NCBI GenBank assembly: GCA_934486825.1
Contig: CAKSQF010000019.1
Location: 1-42,604, forward strand
Direction of reading: 5' to 3'
Length of the DNA: 42,604 nucleotides
DNA from: an uncultured Eubacteriales bacterium
GTDB lineage: Bacteria; Bacillota; Clostridia; Oscillospirales; CAG-272
Under the pieces are notes generated by a model. That model saw nothing but the letters and a program-made list of their open reading frames with translations, searched no databases and was not told where the DNA came from. Both the position numbers and the translations under genes were made by a program. Positions 25,503-32,310 of this stretch are shown here, in pieces (positions within the stretch are counted from its first letter, which is position 1; each line of letters begins with the position of its first letter).

Positions 25503-25565
25503 CTCTTTTCCTTTCATATGAAGCCGTATTTCGAAAAATACACCCGACGATCCGCGGAATACAAA

Positions 25566-26273
25566 TTATATACCGCCGAATCTGCGTGTGCGTCTGTAAA
25601 ATTCGGCAACCGCCTCATCCACGTCCTCTTCGTTGAAGTCGGGCCACAGCTTATCGGTAAAATAAAGTTCGCTGTATGCCGACTGCCAGAGAAGAAAGTT
25701 GGACAGCCGCAGCTCCCCTGCCGTGCGCACGATCAGATCGGGCGGCGGCGATTCTTTTGTATAAAGATTTGCGGCTATCGTTTCCTCGGTAAGTTCCAGT
25801 CCCTTTTCAAGCACCTGTTTTACGGCACGCACAATCTCATCCCGCCCGCCGTAATTCAGCGCAATGTTCAGAATGTGACTGTTTTTTTCCGATCTGCGTT
25901 CAAGAGAATCCATTTTTCTGCGCAGTTTTTCGGAAAGAGGCGCCCTGTCTCCGAGAAAGATCACCCGCACGTCGTTGTCGGCTACGTCACCGAGCGCCTG
26001 TTCGATATAATCCTCCAGAAGCTTCATTATCGACGAAACCTCTTCGGCGGGTCTTGACCAGTTCTCGGTCGAAAAAGCATACACCGTCATATACTTTGCG
26101 CCGATCAGTTTGACATAATCGACAATACGTCTGAACGTCTTTGCGCCTGCGCGATGACCGGCAGACCGTGACAGCCCTCTTGACTTTGCCCATCTGCCGT
26201 TACCGTCCATTATAAACGCGATATGCTTCAGCCTGTCGTCGCAGACAACTCTTCCGCTTGATTTTTCTTCCAT
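25566..26273 (-). CDS. uppS: Isoprenyl transferase (undecaprenyl diphosphate synthase)
   Basis: A 235-residue cis-prenyltransferase that extends farnesyl diphosphate with isopentenyl units to the C55 lipid carrier for cell-wall synthesis. The catalytic Asp is in FIMDGNGRWA (Asp23), with GHRAGAKT, YAFSTENWSRP and the C-terminal DLIVRTAGELRLSNFLLWQSAYSE-type region that binds substrate (motif begins at about residue 177). The length is normal. It precedes cdsA and follows frr (28 bp), the classical order. It draws on the MEP products of dxr and ispG in the same transcript. Confidence 0.97.
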   Translation of the reverse strand: MEEKSSGRVVCDDRLKHIAFIMDGNGRWAKSRGLSRSAGHRAGAKTFRRIVDYVKLIGAKYMTVYAFSTENWSRPAEEVSSIMKLLEDYIEQALGDVADNDVRVIFLGDRAPLSEKLRRKMDSLERRSEKNSHILNIALNYGGRDEIVRAVKQVLEKGLELTEETIAANLYTKESPPPDLIVRTAGELRLSNFLLWQSAYSELYFTDKLWPDFNEEDVDEAVAEFYRRTRRFGGI

Positions 26274-26301
26274 GTTTCAAATCGTCAGGCGGTCCGACGC
26301 A

Positions 26302-26856
26302 TCAGATCACCATAATCTCATCTTTCTTTTTATCTGTAATCGCATCAATATTCTTTACATATTTATCGGTAAGGTCCTGAACCGACTTATCTGACACTTT
26401 AAGTTCGTCCTCGGTCATTTCGCCGTCCTTTTTCATTTCCTTCGCCCTATCGTTCGCCTCACGGCGGATATTTCTGATCGCAACCTTCGCCTCGTCGCCG
26501 AGCTTTGTTATCTGTTTTGCCAGCTCTTTACGGCGATCCTCTGTAAGCTGAGGGAAAACAAGTCTCACAACACTGCCGTCATTTGCGGGCGTGATTCCGA
26601 CATCGGACGCAAGTATTGCCTTCTCGATAAGCTTCAATGTGGACTTATCCCACGGTGTAATTACAAGCGTGCGCGCGTCTGCGGACTTTATCTGCGAGAT
26701 ATCCTTTATACGTGTGGGCGAGCCGTAATAGTCTACCATTACGCGATCAAGAACCGCCGCATTGGCTCTGCCGGCGCGTATTGTCGAAAGATTTTCCTCA
26801 TAGTTTGCGACAGTTTTCTTCATTTTTTCTTCAAAAATCTTAGTATCGAGTCTCAT
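26302..26856 (-). CDS. frr: Ribosome recycling factor
   Basis: A 184-residue protein that with EF-G splits post-termination ribosomes. The family pattern is clear: ENLSTIRAGRANA near the N-terminus, VVRLVFPQLTEDRRKEL in the middle and a C-terminal half of charged helices (VAIRNIRREANDR). The start at 26856 has AAGGAC upstream and gives the normal length; the longer frame start at 26928 would overlap the end of pyrH. It lies 64 bp after pyrH, the near-universal bacterial pairing. Confidence 0.97.
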   Translation of the reverse strand: MRLDTKIFEEKMKKTVANYEENLSTIRAGRANAAVLDRVMVDYYGSPTRIKDISQIKSADARTLVITPWDKSTLKLIEKAILASDVGITPANDGSVVRLVFPQLTEDRRKELAKQITKLGDEAKVAIRNIRREANDRAKEMKKDGEMTEDELKVSDKSVQDLTDKYVKNIDAITDKKKDEIMVI

Positions 26857-26920
26857 TTTAAATACCGTCCTTTTCTGTATTAAGTTTATTCGTATTGTTT
26901 TTGATATAGTATCAAAAAGT

Positions 26921-27658
26921 TCAGTCACGCAGAATTTTGGTCTCGCCGCCGTAAATTATCGTGCCGCCGACCTTGCCCGTCATTGCGTGTATTATATTTT
27001 TCGGGTCGTTCATCCCGAAAACGGTTATTTTCAGATCGTTTGCAAGAGCAAATGCGGTTGCGGTGATATCTATTGCCGAAAGACCTTTTGCAAGAATCTC
27101 GTCATATCCGAGATATTCGTATTTATACAGTTCCTCTTTGCTTTCCTTGTCGTTCGGATCCCTGTTGTATATGTAGTTCACCGCCTTGGCAAAGAGTATG
27201 ATATCCGCTTCGATTTCGGTTGCACGGAGTACCGCCGCCGTATCTGTGGAAAAGCAGGGATTCGACGATCCGCCTCCGAATATCACCACATAGCCCTTTT
27301 CAAGGTAGTCGATTGCTTTTTCTTTTGTATATGCTTCGGCAAATTCGGGCTGTGTCGCAATCGCGGACAGCACAACCGCAGGCTGACCGATCTGCTCCAG
27401 AAAATCCCGTATACAAAGCGAATTTATGAGGGTCGCAAGCATTCCCATTCTGTCGGCAGTCACGCGATCCATCTTTTTTTCGGCTTGTCTGCCCCTCCAG
27501 ATATTACCTGCACCGCAGACCACCGACACCTGAAATCCGAGTTCCGCGCTTTCTTTGAGTACATCGCACAGCTCTCTTACCTTTTCATAATTGAAGCTTC
27601 CGGCAGCACCCTTTGAAAGTGCCTCTCCCGAAATCTTCAGCAAAACACGTTTGCCCAT
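26921..27658 (-). CDS. pyrH: UMP kinase
   Basis: A 245-residue kinase of the amino acid kinase fold that phosphorylates UMP to UDP. Visible motifs are LLKISGEAL, VVCGAGNIWRG, TADRMGMLAT and the late GTII segment. The ATG at 27658 starts the canonical MGKRVLLKISG; a TTG three codons upstream (27667) is an alternative start. AAGGA lies 11 bases before the ATG. It is the first gene of the eight-gene housekeeping run ending at polC, under its own promoter at 27713-27741. Confidence 0.97.
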   Translation of the reverse strand: MGKRVLLKISGEALSKGAAGSFNYEKVRELCDVLKESAELGFQVSVVCGAGNIWRGRQAEKKMDRVTADRMGMLATLINSLCIRDFLEQIGQPAVVLSAIATQPEFAEAYTKEKAIDYLEKGYVVIFGGGSSNPCFSTDTAAVLRATEIEADIILFAKAVNYIYNRDPNDKESKEELYKYEYLGYDEILAKGLSAIDITATAFALANDLKITVFGMNDPKNIIHAMTGKVGGTIIYGGETKILRD

Positions 27659-27712
27659 TTTCCGCAAGATCCTTCCGAATTGTTTTTATTGATTTTTTTC
27701 GGCTTCCGGTTT

Positions 27713-27741
27713 ATTTTATATCATTACAGCCGACTTGTAAA
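27713..27741 (-). promoter_or_regulatory. Sigma-A promoter for pyrH-to-polC operon
   Basis: Minus strand TTTACA (27736-27741), 17-bp spacer, TAAAAT (27713-27718), giving a leader of about 50 nt before pyrH. This separates pyrH from the rpsB-tsf transcript. Confidence 0.7.
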
Positions 27742-27785
27742 TAAGAATGACTCATATTTTACAAAATATTTATGAATCACGGTCA

Positions 27786-29540
27786 TCACATCGAAATCTT
27801 GTATTTCTCCGCATACCCGTCAAATATCTCGTCAAAGCGGCTGTTTCCGTACTTGACCCCGCTGAGATAGCGGTGAGTATCGAAGGAGCCGTCTGCAATT
27901 TCGATCATTGCCGCCGCAATATTGGAGCAATGGTCGGATATACGCTCGTAATTTGTAAGCAGGTCGGAAAGGATGAATCCGAGCTCTATCGTACAGTTAC
28001 CTGCCTGAAGTCTCTCTATATGCCTGTTTTTGATATTGAGAATAAGGGCATCGACCACCTGTTCAAGCGGCTCGACTCTGAACGCGAGCGCCGTGTCCTC
28101 ATGCGAATATGCATCTATTGTAAGGTTGATAATTTCACCGACAGCCGACTGAAGCACCGAAAGATCGGACTTTGCCTGTTCGGAAAAGCTTATTTTCTTT
28201 TCATTCAACTCGTCCGAGGTTTTGAGCAAATTCACCGCATGATCGCCGAGACGTTCAAGGTCTCCTATTGCATGCAGCATTGTTGACACCTTTTTCGTAT
28301 CCGAATCGGACAGTGCCTGCGACGACACCTTCACAAGTATCGTGCCGAGCTTGTCCTCAAAAACATCCATTCTTTCTTCGCTGTCAAGAATTTTCTGTCG
28401 GGTCACCGCATCATATTTATTCACAAGCTGTGTCGCGTCGTGTATCATATCGCGTGCGATCTCAGCCATCTCGACAGTGCGGTTATTGCACTCTGATATT
28501 ACGACCGACGGAGTTGCGAGCAGTCGGCTGTCGATAAACACCTCATCGACAGGCTGCTCATTCTTCTTGTTCGGAAGAATAACATAGGCAAGTTTTTCAA
28601 TCTGTTTCAGAAAAGGCATAAGTGTAACAGTAGTAAAAAGATTGAATATAGTATGAACCGCCGCAATGCCGATAGCATCTATCGGCTTGTCCGTAAATGT
28701 CAGTCCGACTATCGCGTCCACAATATAATATATTATCAGCACAACGACCGTTCCTATGGTCTTAATGCCGACATGCACAACTGCAACCCGTTTTGCATTT
28801 CTGTTTACACCTATACTTGATATAAGTGCGGTTGCGCATGTGCCGATGTTCTGTCCCATTATTATCGGTATTGCCATACCGTAAGAAATATTCCCGGTAA
28901 GCGCGAGTGCCTGCAAAATGCCGACCGACGCCGCAGAGCTCTGTATTATTCCGGTAAACACCGCACCAACGAGCACGCCGACAATCGGATTTCTGAACGC
29001 CACCAGCATCGAAGCAAACTCCGGCATATCGGCAAGCGGACTTACCGCATCGCTCATCAGTTTCATACCGTACATCAGCACGGCAAAGCCGACAAATATT
29101 CCCCCTATATCCCTTCTCCTCTGCGTTTTTGCCATCATTATAAGCATTGCGCCGACAAAAGCGAATATCAATGAAAAATTCTCCGGCTTCACAAGAAGCA
29201 TGAAGAAATTATCGGATTCAATGCTTATAAGCGACAGAAGCCAAGCCGTAAGAGTCGTCCCTATATTCGAACCCATAATTACAGATATGGTCTGTCCGAG
29301 CTGCATAATACCCGAGTTTACAAGTCCGACGAGCATAACCGTCATCGCCGACGACGACTGAATTATTATCGTTATTCCCGCACCGAGCAGCAATCCCGAA
29401 AAAGGGTTTGCAGTCATTTTCTTCAAGGATTCCTCAAGCCTGCTGCCTGCGAGCTTTTCAAGCCCGGACGACATAACGTGCATTCCGTACAAGAAAAAGG
29501 CAAGTCCGCCGAACAGCGTAATAAATGAAAACAGATCCAT
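27786..29540 (-). CDS. Na+/phosphate cotransporter family protein with PhoU-like tail
   Basis: A 584-residue membrane protein. It has two inverted NaPi-II repeats, each with a QSS motif: IIIQSSSAMTVML (Gln61) and GIIQSSAASVGIL (Gln200), with the partner motifs MGSNIGTTLTA and MGQNIGTCATA. About eight transmembrane segments end near residue 330. The last 240 residues form a cytoplasmic helical PhoU-like domain (EERMDVFEDKL, LGDHAVNLL, YERISDHCSNI). It likely imports phosphate with sodium, with the PhoU tail as regulator. It has its own promoter and lies between tsf and pyrH, which usually are direct neighbours. GGAAAGG precedes the ATG. Confidence 0.9.
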   Translation of the reverse strand: MDLFSFITLFGGLAFFLYGMHVMSSGLEKLAGSRLEESLKKMTANPFSGLLLGAGITIIIQSSSAMTVMLVGLVNSGIMQLGQTISVIMGSNIGTTLTAWLLSLISIESDNFFMLLVKPENFSLIFAFVGAMLIMMAKTQRRRDIGGIFVGFAVLMYGMKLMSDAVSPLADMPEFASMLVAFRNPIVGVLVGAVFTGIIQSSAASVGILQALALTGNISYGMAIPIIMGQNIGTCATALISSIGVNRNAKRVAVVHVGIKTIGTVVVLIIYYIVDAIVGLTFTDKPIDAIGIAAVHTIFNLFTTVTLMPFLKQIEKLAYVILPNKKNEQPVDEVFIDSRLLATPSVVISECNNRTVEMAEIARDMIHDATQLVNKYDAVTRQKILDSEERMDVFEDKLGTILVKVSSQALSDSDTKKVSTMLHAIGDLERLGDHAVNLLKTSDELNEKKISFSEQAKSDLSVLQSAVGEIINLTIDAYSHEDTALAFRVEPLEQVVDALILNIKNRHIERLQAGNCTIELGFILSDLLTNYERISDHCSNIAAAMIEIADGSFDTHRYLSGVKYGNSRFDEIFDGYAEKYKISM

Positions 29541-29608
29541 ACTCAGAGACCTTTCCTGTTATCCCGAATTTTTATATCCACACAGGGCGCCAAAGCCCGT
29601 ACGAAATC

Positions 29609-29637
29609 ATTTTATCATACATTCTCTGTTTTGTGAA
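29609..29637 (-). promoter_or_regulatory. Sigma-A promoter for the Na/Pi cotransporter gene
   Basis: Minus strand TTCACA (29632-29637), 17-bp spacer ending ATGA, TAAAAT (29609-29614), about 70 bp before the start. Confidence 0.7.
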
Positions 29638-29670
29638 GTGTTTTTTCAAAAAAAGTTTTCAAAAATGCAA

Positions 29671-29699
29671 AAAACCGATCGGCTTTCGCCGATCAGTTT
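29671..29699 (-). terminator. Terminator of rpsB-tsf
   Basis: On the minus strand, a 12-bp stem (29688-29699 with 29672-29683, one G-U pair) with a GAAA tetraloop and a run of about six U residues, 20 bp after the tsf stop. Confidence 0.88.
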
Positions 29700-29718
29700 C
29701 ATATTCTGTATTAAATTA

Positions 29719-30648
29719 TCAGCCGTTTATCATCTTTGCGATTTCTTCGCCGAAATTCTCTTCTCTCTTCTGAAGACCTTCGCCCTTTTCGAAGATGACA
29801 AAAGAAACGATTCTGATATCCTTGCCGAGCTCTTTTGCGGTCTGTGCAGTGTACTGACCGACAGTAAGCTTGTCGTCCTTTACGTAGGACTGTTCAACAA
29901 GACATACTCTTTCGTAGAACTTGCCGAGACGTCCGCCGACCATCTTTTCGAGGATGGCATCCGGCTTATTCGCATTCTTCGGATCGTTCTTCGCCTGCTG
30001 GATAAGAATAGCCTTTTCCTCGTCGATCTCGCCCTGGGGAACCTCGTCCTTGTTCACATACTTCGGGGGGTTACCTGCCGCGATCTGGAGCGCAATATTC
30101 TTTGCATACTCCGCAAATGCGGGAGTATTTTTAATCGAATCGTCTACGTCAAACTTTACGATAACGCCGGTTGTACCGTTGCCGTGAATATATGTCGAAA
30201 CCGTTCCTTCAACGAGGCAGAAACGTCTGATAGAAATCTTTTCGCCGATAACCGCGATCTGATTTACAAGCTCTGCCGAAACGGTATCGGTGCTGCCTGC
30301 ATAAACCGTATTCATGAATGTTTCAAGATCTGCGGGCTTGGTCTCAACAAGTGTCTTGAGAAGTCCTTTTACGAACTTGCGGAAAGACTCGTTCTTTGCG
30401 ACAAAGTCTGTTTCGGTATTGACTTCGATTATTGCCGTAACTCCGTTTTCCGAAAGGATATCGACAAGTCCTTCTGCGGCAATTCTGCCCTCTTTCTTTG
30501 CGGCGGTAGCAAGACCCTTTTCACGAAGAATCTTGACAGCCTTGTCCATGTCGCCGTCTGCCTCAACAAGTGCCTTTTTACAGTCCATCATGCCGAGACC
30601 GGTCTTTCTGCGGAGCTCCGCAACAAGCGATGCTGAAATTGTTGCCAT
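29719..30648 (-). CDS. tsf: Translation elongation factor Ts
   Basis: A 309-residue nucleotide exchange factor for EF-Tu. The N-terminal UBA-like part starts ISASLVAELRRKTGLGMMDCKKAL, with the TGxGMMDCK signature kept. NTETDFVAKNESF is the EF-Tu contact region. The C-terminal dimerisation domain includes LVEQSYVKDDKLTVGQY. The length is slightly above the E. coli protein (283). AGGAGG lies ten bases before the ATG. It is cotranscribed after rpsB (27 bp) and ends at a strong terminator. Confidence 0.97.
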   Translation of the reverse strand: MATISASLVAELRRKTGLGMMDCKKALVEADGDMDKAVKILREKGLATAAKKEGRIAAEGLVDILSENGVTAIIEVNTETDFVAKNESFRKFVKGLLKTLVETKPADLETFMNTVYAGSTDTVSAELVNQIAVIGEKISIRRFCLVEGTVSTYIHGNGTTGVIVKFDVDDSIKNTPAFAEYAKNIALQIAAGNPPKYVNKDEVPQGEIDEEKAILIQQAKNDPKNANKPDAILEKMVGGRLGKFYERVCLVEQSYVKDDKLTVGQYTAQTAKELGKDIRIVSFVIFEKGEGLQKREENFGEEIAKMING

Positions 30649-30675
30649 AATTATATTCCTCCTGTAAATCTGGGA

Positions 30676-31434
30676 TTATTCTGCCGCCGGAGCTTCCTCT
30701 GCGGGAACCTCTTCGGTTTCTGCCTGCGCCTCTTCTTCGGCAACGGCATCAACGCCCTGCTTGCCTTCGATGACCGCATCTGCAAGTGCGGAAGAAATCA
30801 GCTTGATGGCACGGATAGCGTCATCGTTACCGGGGATGATATAGTCGGCGTCATCGGGATCGCAGTTTGTATCGACGATCGCGATTACCGGGATACCGAG
30901 CTTCTTTGCCTCAAGAACCGCATTTGTCTCCTTATGCGGGTCAACGATGAAAATAGCGTCGGGAAGCTTATCCATTGTCTTGATACCGCCGTAGTTTCTC
31001 TCAAGAATACCCATCTCTTTTACGAGAGCGGCAACTTCCTTCTTGGGAAGCAGATCAAATGTGCCGTCTTCCTTCATATGCTCAAGCTTGATAAGACGTG
31101 CGATCGACTTTTTGATTGTCTTGAAGTTTGTGAGCATACCGCCGGGCCATCTCTCGTTTACATAGTACATGCCGCAACGCTGTGCCTCTTCCTTTATGGC
31201 ATCGGCAGCCTGCTTCTTTGTACCGACAAAGAGAAGAGTTCCGTTCTGCTCGGAAAGCTCGCGTGTGAAATTGTAAGCTTCCTCAAACTTCTTTACGGTC
31301 TTCTGAAGATCGATGATATAAATTCCGTTTCTTTCGGTGAAGATGTAGGGAGCCATTTTGGGGTTCCATCTTCTTGTGTGGTGTCCGAAATGCACACCCG
31401 CTTCGAGAAGCTGTTTGATTGATACAACTGACAT
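30676..31434 (-). CDS. rpsB: 30S ribosomal protein S2
   Basis: A 252-residue ribosomal protein of the small subunit. The N-terminal LLEAGVHFGHHTRRWNPKM and PDAIFIVDPHKETNAVLEA are family signatures. The C-terminus has an extra Glu/Ala-rich tail of about 30 residues (EEEAQAETEEVPAEE), common in Bacillota. The start at 31434 has AAGGAGGA nine bases upstream and matches the family; the longer frame start at 31479 is not needed. It is preceded by a leader of about 135 nt with hairpins and a candidate promoter. Confidence 0.97.
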   Translation of the reverse strand: MSVVSIKQLLEAGVHFGHHTRRWNPKMAPYIFTERNGIYIIDLQKTVKKFEEAYNFTRELSEQNGTLLFVGTKKQAADAIKEEAQRCGMYYVNERWPGGMLTNFKTIKKSIARLIKLEHMKEDGTFDLLPKKEVAALVKEMGILERNYGGIKTMDKLPDAIFIVDPHKETNAVLEAKKLGIPVIAIVDTNCDPDDADYIIPGNDDAIRAIKLISSALADAVIEGKQGVDAVAEEEAQAETEEVPAEEAPAAE

Positions 31435-31570
31435 TCTTAATGTCCTCCTTCGGTTTTTTCCACCGCCGCCGCATTTCACGGAGAGACTGTCTCATCCGAA
31501 CCGAACCGCGACCGCGTGTGAATTTGTTTCCATTTACATATCTTGGGTACGGCGGAAACCTTCCGTACCG
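31435..31570 (-). promoter_or_regulatory. rpsB leader with 5' hairpin (candidate r-protein leader)
   Basis: The first transcribed bases form a 7-bp hairpin (31563-31569 with 31546-31552). It contains the motif GTACCCAAGA (31541-31550 on the minus strand) that recurs in the rpmG leader. The rest of the 136-nt leader is GC-rich and ends at the S2 ribosome binding site. S2 feedback control is known in other bacteria; function here is inference. Confidence 0.5.
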
Positions 31571-31574
31571 GATA

Positions 31575-31603
31575 ATTATAGCGCAAGCGCCGCCGTACGG
31601 CAA
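31575..31603 (-). promoter_or_regulatory. Candidate rpsB-tsf promoter inside a 12-bp inverted repeat
   Basis: Minus strand TTGCCG (31598-31603), 17-bp spacer, TATAAT (31575-31580). The spacer and flanks are part of a perfect 12-bp inverted repeat (31579-31590 with 31604-31615). No T run follows the repeat, so it is not a plain terminator for the upstream gene. Confidence 0.6.
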
Positions 31604-31638
31604 GCGCTTGCGCTATTTGTTTACAGAATGTTTACAAA

Positions 31639-31941
31639 TTACTCTGCGTCTTCAGCGGTTTCCTCAGCCTCTTCGGACTCTTCGGACTCTTCGGACTCTT
31701 CGGCTTCCTCTTCTCCGCCTTCTTCTTCGGTCTCGTCGCCGCTGAAATCCTCAACGAGGTCGCAACCGTCGCAGGTCTCGTTCTCGCAGCACTCGCAGGG
31801 ATCGAGTTCTTCGTCCTCGTCCTTCTTCTTACCGAATCTCTTTGCAATTACAGCCTTTGCCTTATCGCTCTTTATGATTACATAGGTGACGGCAGCCGCT
31901 ATCACAGCGAGCAAAGCGGTAATAATCAGAAATTTCTTCAT
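31639..31941 (-). CDS. Small acidic membrane-anchored protein with Cys cluster
   Basis: A 100-residue protein without a recognised family. An N-terminal hydrophobic helix (about 4-25, LIITALLAVIAAAVTYVII) anchors it, followed by a basic stretch (AVIAKRFGKKK) that should stay cytoplasmic. Next is the cysteine cluster CECCENETCDGC (about 53-64), able in principle to bind metal, and a tail of about 30 residues almost entirely Glu, Ser and Ala. The tail is encoded in part by 9-bp tandem repeats. The start at 31941 has AAAGGATG upstream; the longer frame to 32190 has no membrane or family logic. It follows ylmC and spoIVA on the same strand, so a sporulation link is possible but unproven. Confidence 0.75.
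   Translation of the reverse strand: MKKFLIITALLAVIAAAVTYVIIKSDKAKAVIAKRFGKKKDEDEELDPCECCENETCDGCDLVEDFSGDETEEEGGEEEAEESEESEESEEAEETAEDAE
31671..31706. repeat. 9-bp tandem repeats in the acidic-tail codons
   Basis: Four adjacent copies of CTTCGGACT (the last reads CTTCGGCTT), encoding repeated Ser-Glu-Glu on the minus strand. Such repeats can expand or contract in frame. Confidence 0.8.
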
Positions 31942-32027
31942 GATGCACACATCCTTTTCATGTTTTTTCTTATTATATACCAGTGTCGGTAAAAATGCAA
32001 GCAGTTTAAAAAAAATTAACAAATTCG

Positions 32028-32300
32028 TTATTTGCCCGGCGGTGCGGGAGCGAGCTCCCGCATGCAGACAAGTATAAAATCGTCTCCGATACGGCTTATC
32101 ATATCCCACGGTATGCGGTAATTCCTTGCTTTGCCCACCGAAAATATTTTTGTCCGCATCGGAACGATCAGTGCGATTATTTTTCCGCATTCGAGATCGA
32201 TCTCTATATCGCAGACATATCCGAGCCTGCTGCCGTCGGCAATATTTACGACTTCCTTATTGCGCAGATCGCAAAATGTCGATGATTTCGGTTTTCCCAT
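32028..32300 (-). CDS. YlmC/YmxH family sporulation-associated PRC-barrel protein
   Basis: A 90-residue protein of the YlmC/YmxH family, a single PRC-barrel found mostly in endospore formers. Typical features are the N-terminal DLRNKEVVNIADGSRLGYV, the ALIVP strand and a closing region YRIPWDMISRIGDDFILV. In B. subtilis ymxH is linked to sporulation loci, but its molecular role is unclear. It starts 10 bp after the spoIVA stop with no good ribosome binding site, so translational coupling to spoIVA is likely. The length is typical. Confidence 0.85.
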   Translation of the reverse strand: MGKPKSSTFCDLRNKEVVNIADGSRLGYVCDIEIDLECGKIIALIVPMRTKIFSVGKARNYRIPWDMISRIGDDFILVCMRELAPAPPGK

Positions 32301-32310
32301 GGCTGTATGC

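Noticed and set aside
31579..31615. 12-bp inverted repeat as a plain terminator of the acidic-protein gene
   Set aside because: No U run follows on the minus strand, and a 17-bp-spaced -35/-10 pair overlaps it, so the promoter reading is preferred, although a dual role is possible.
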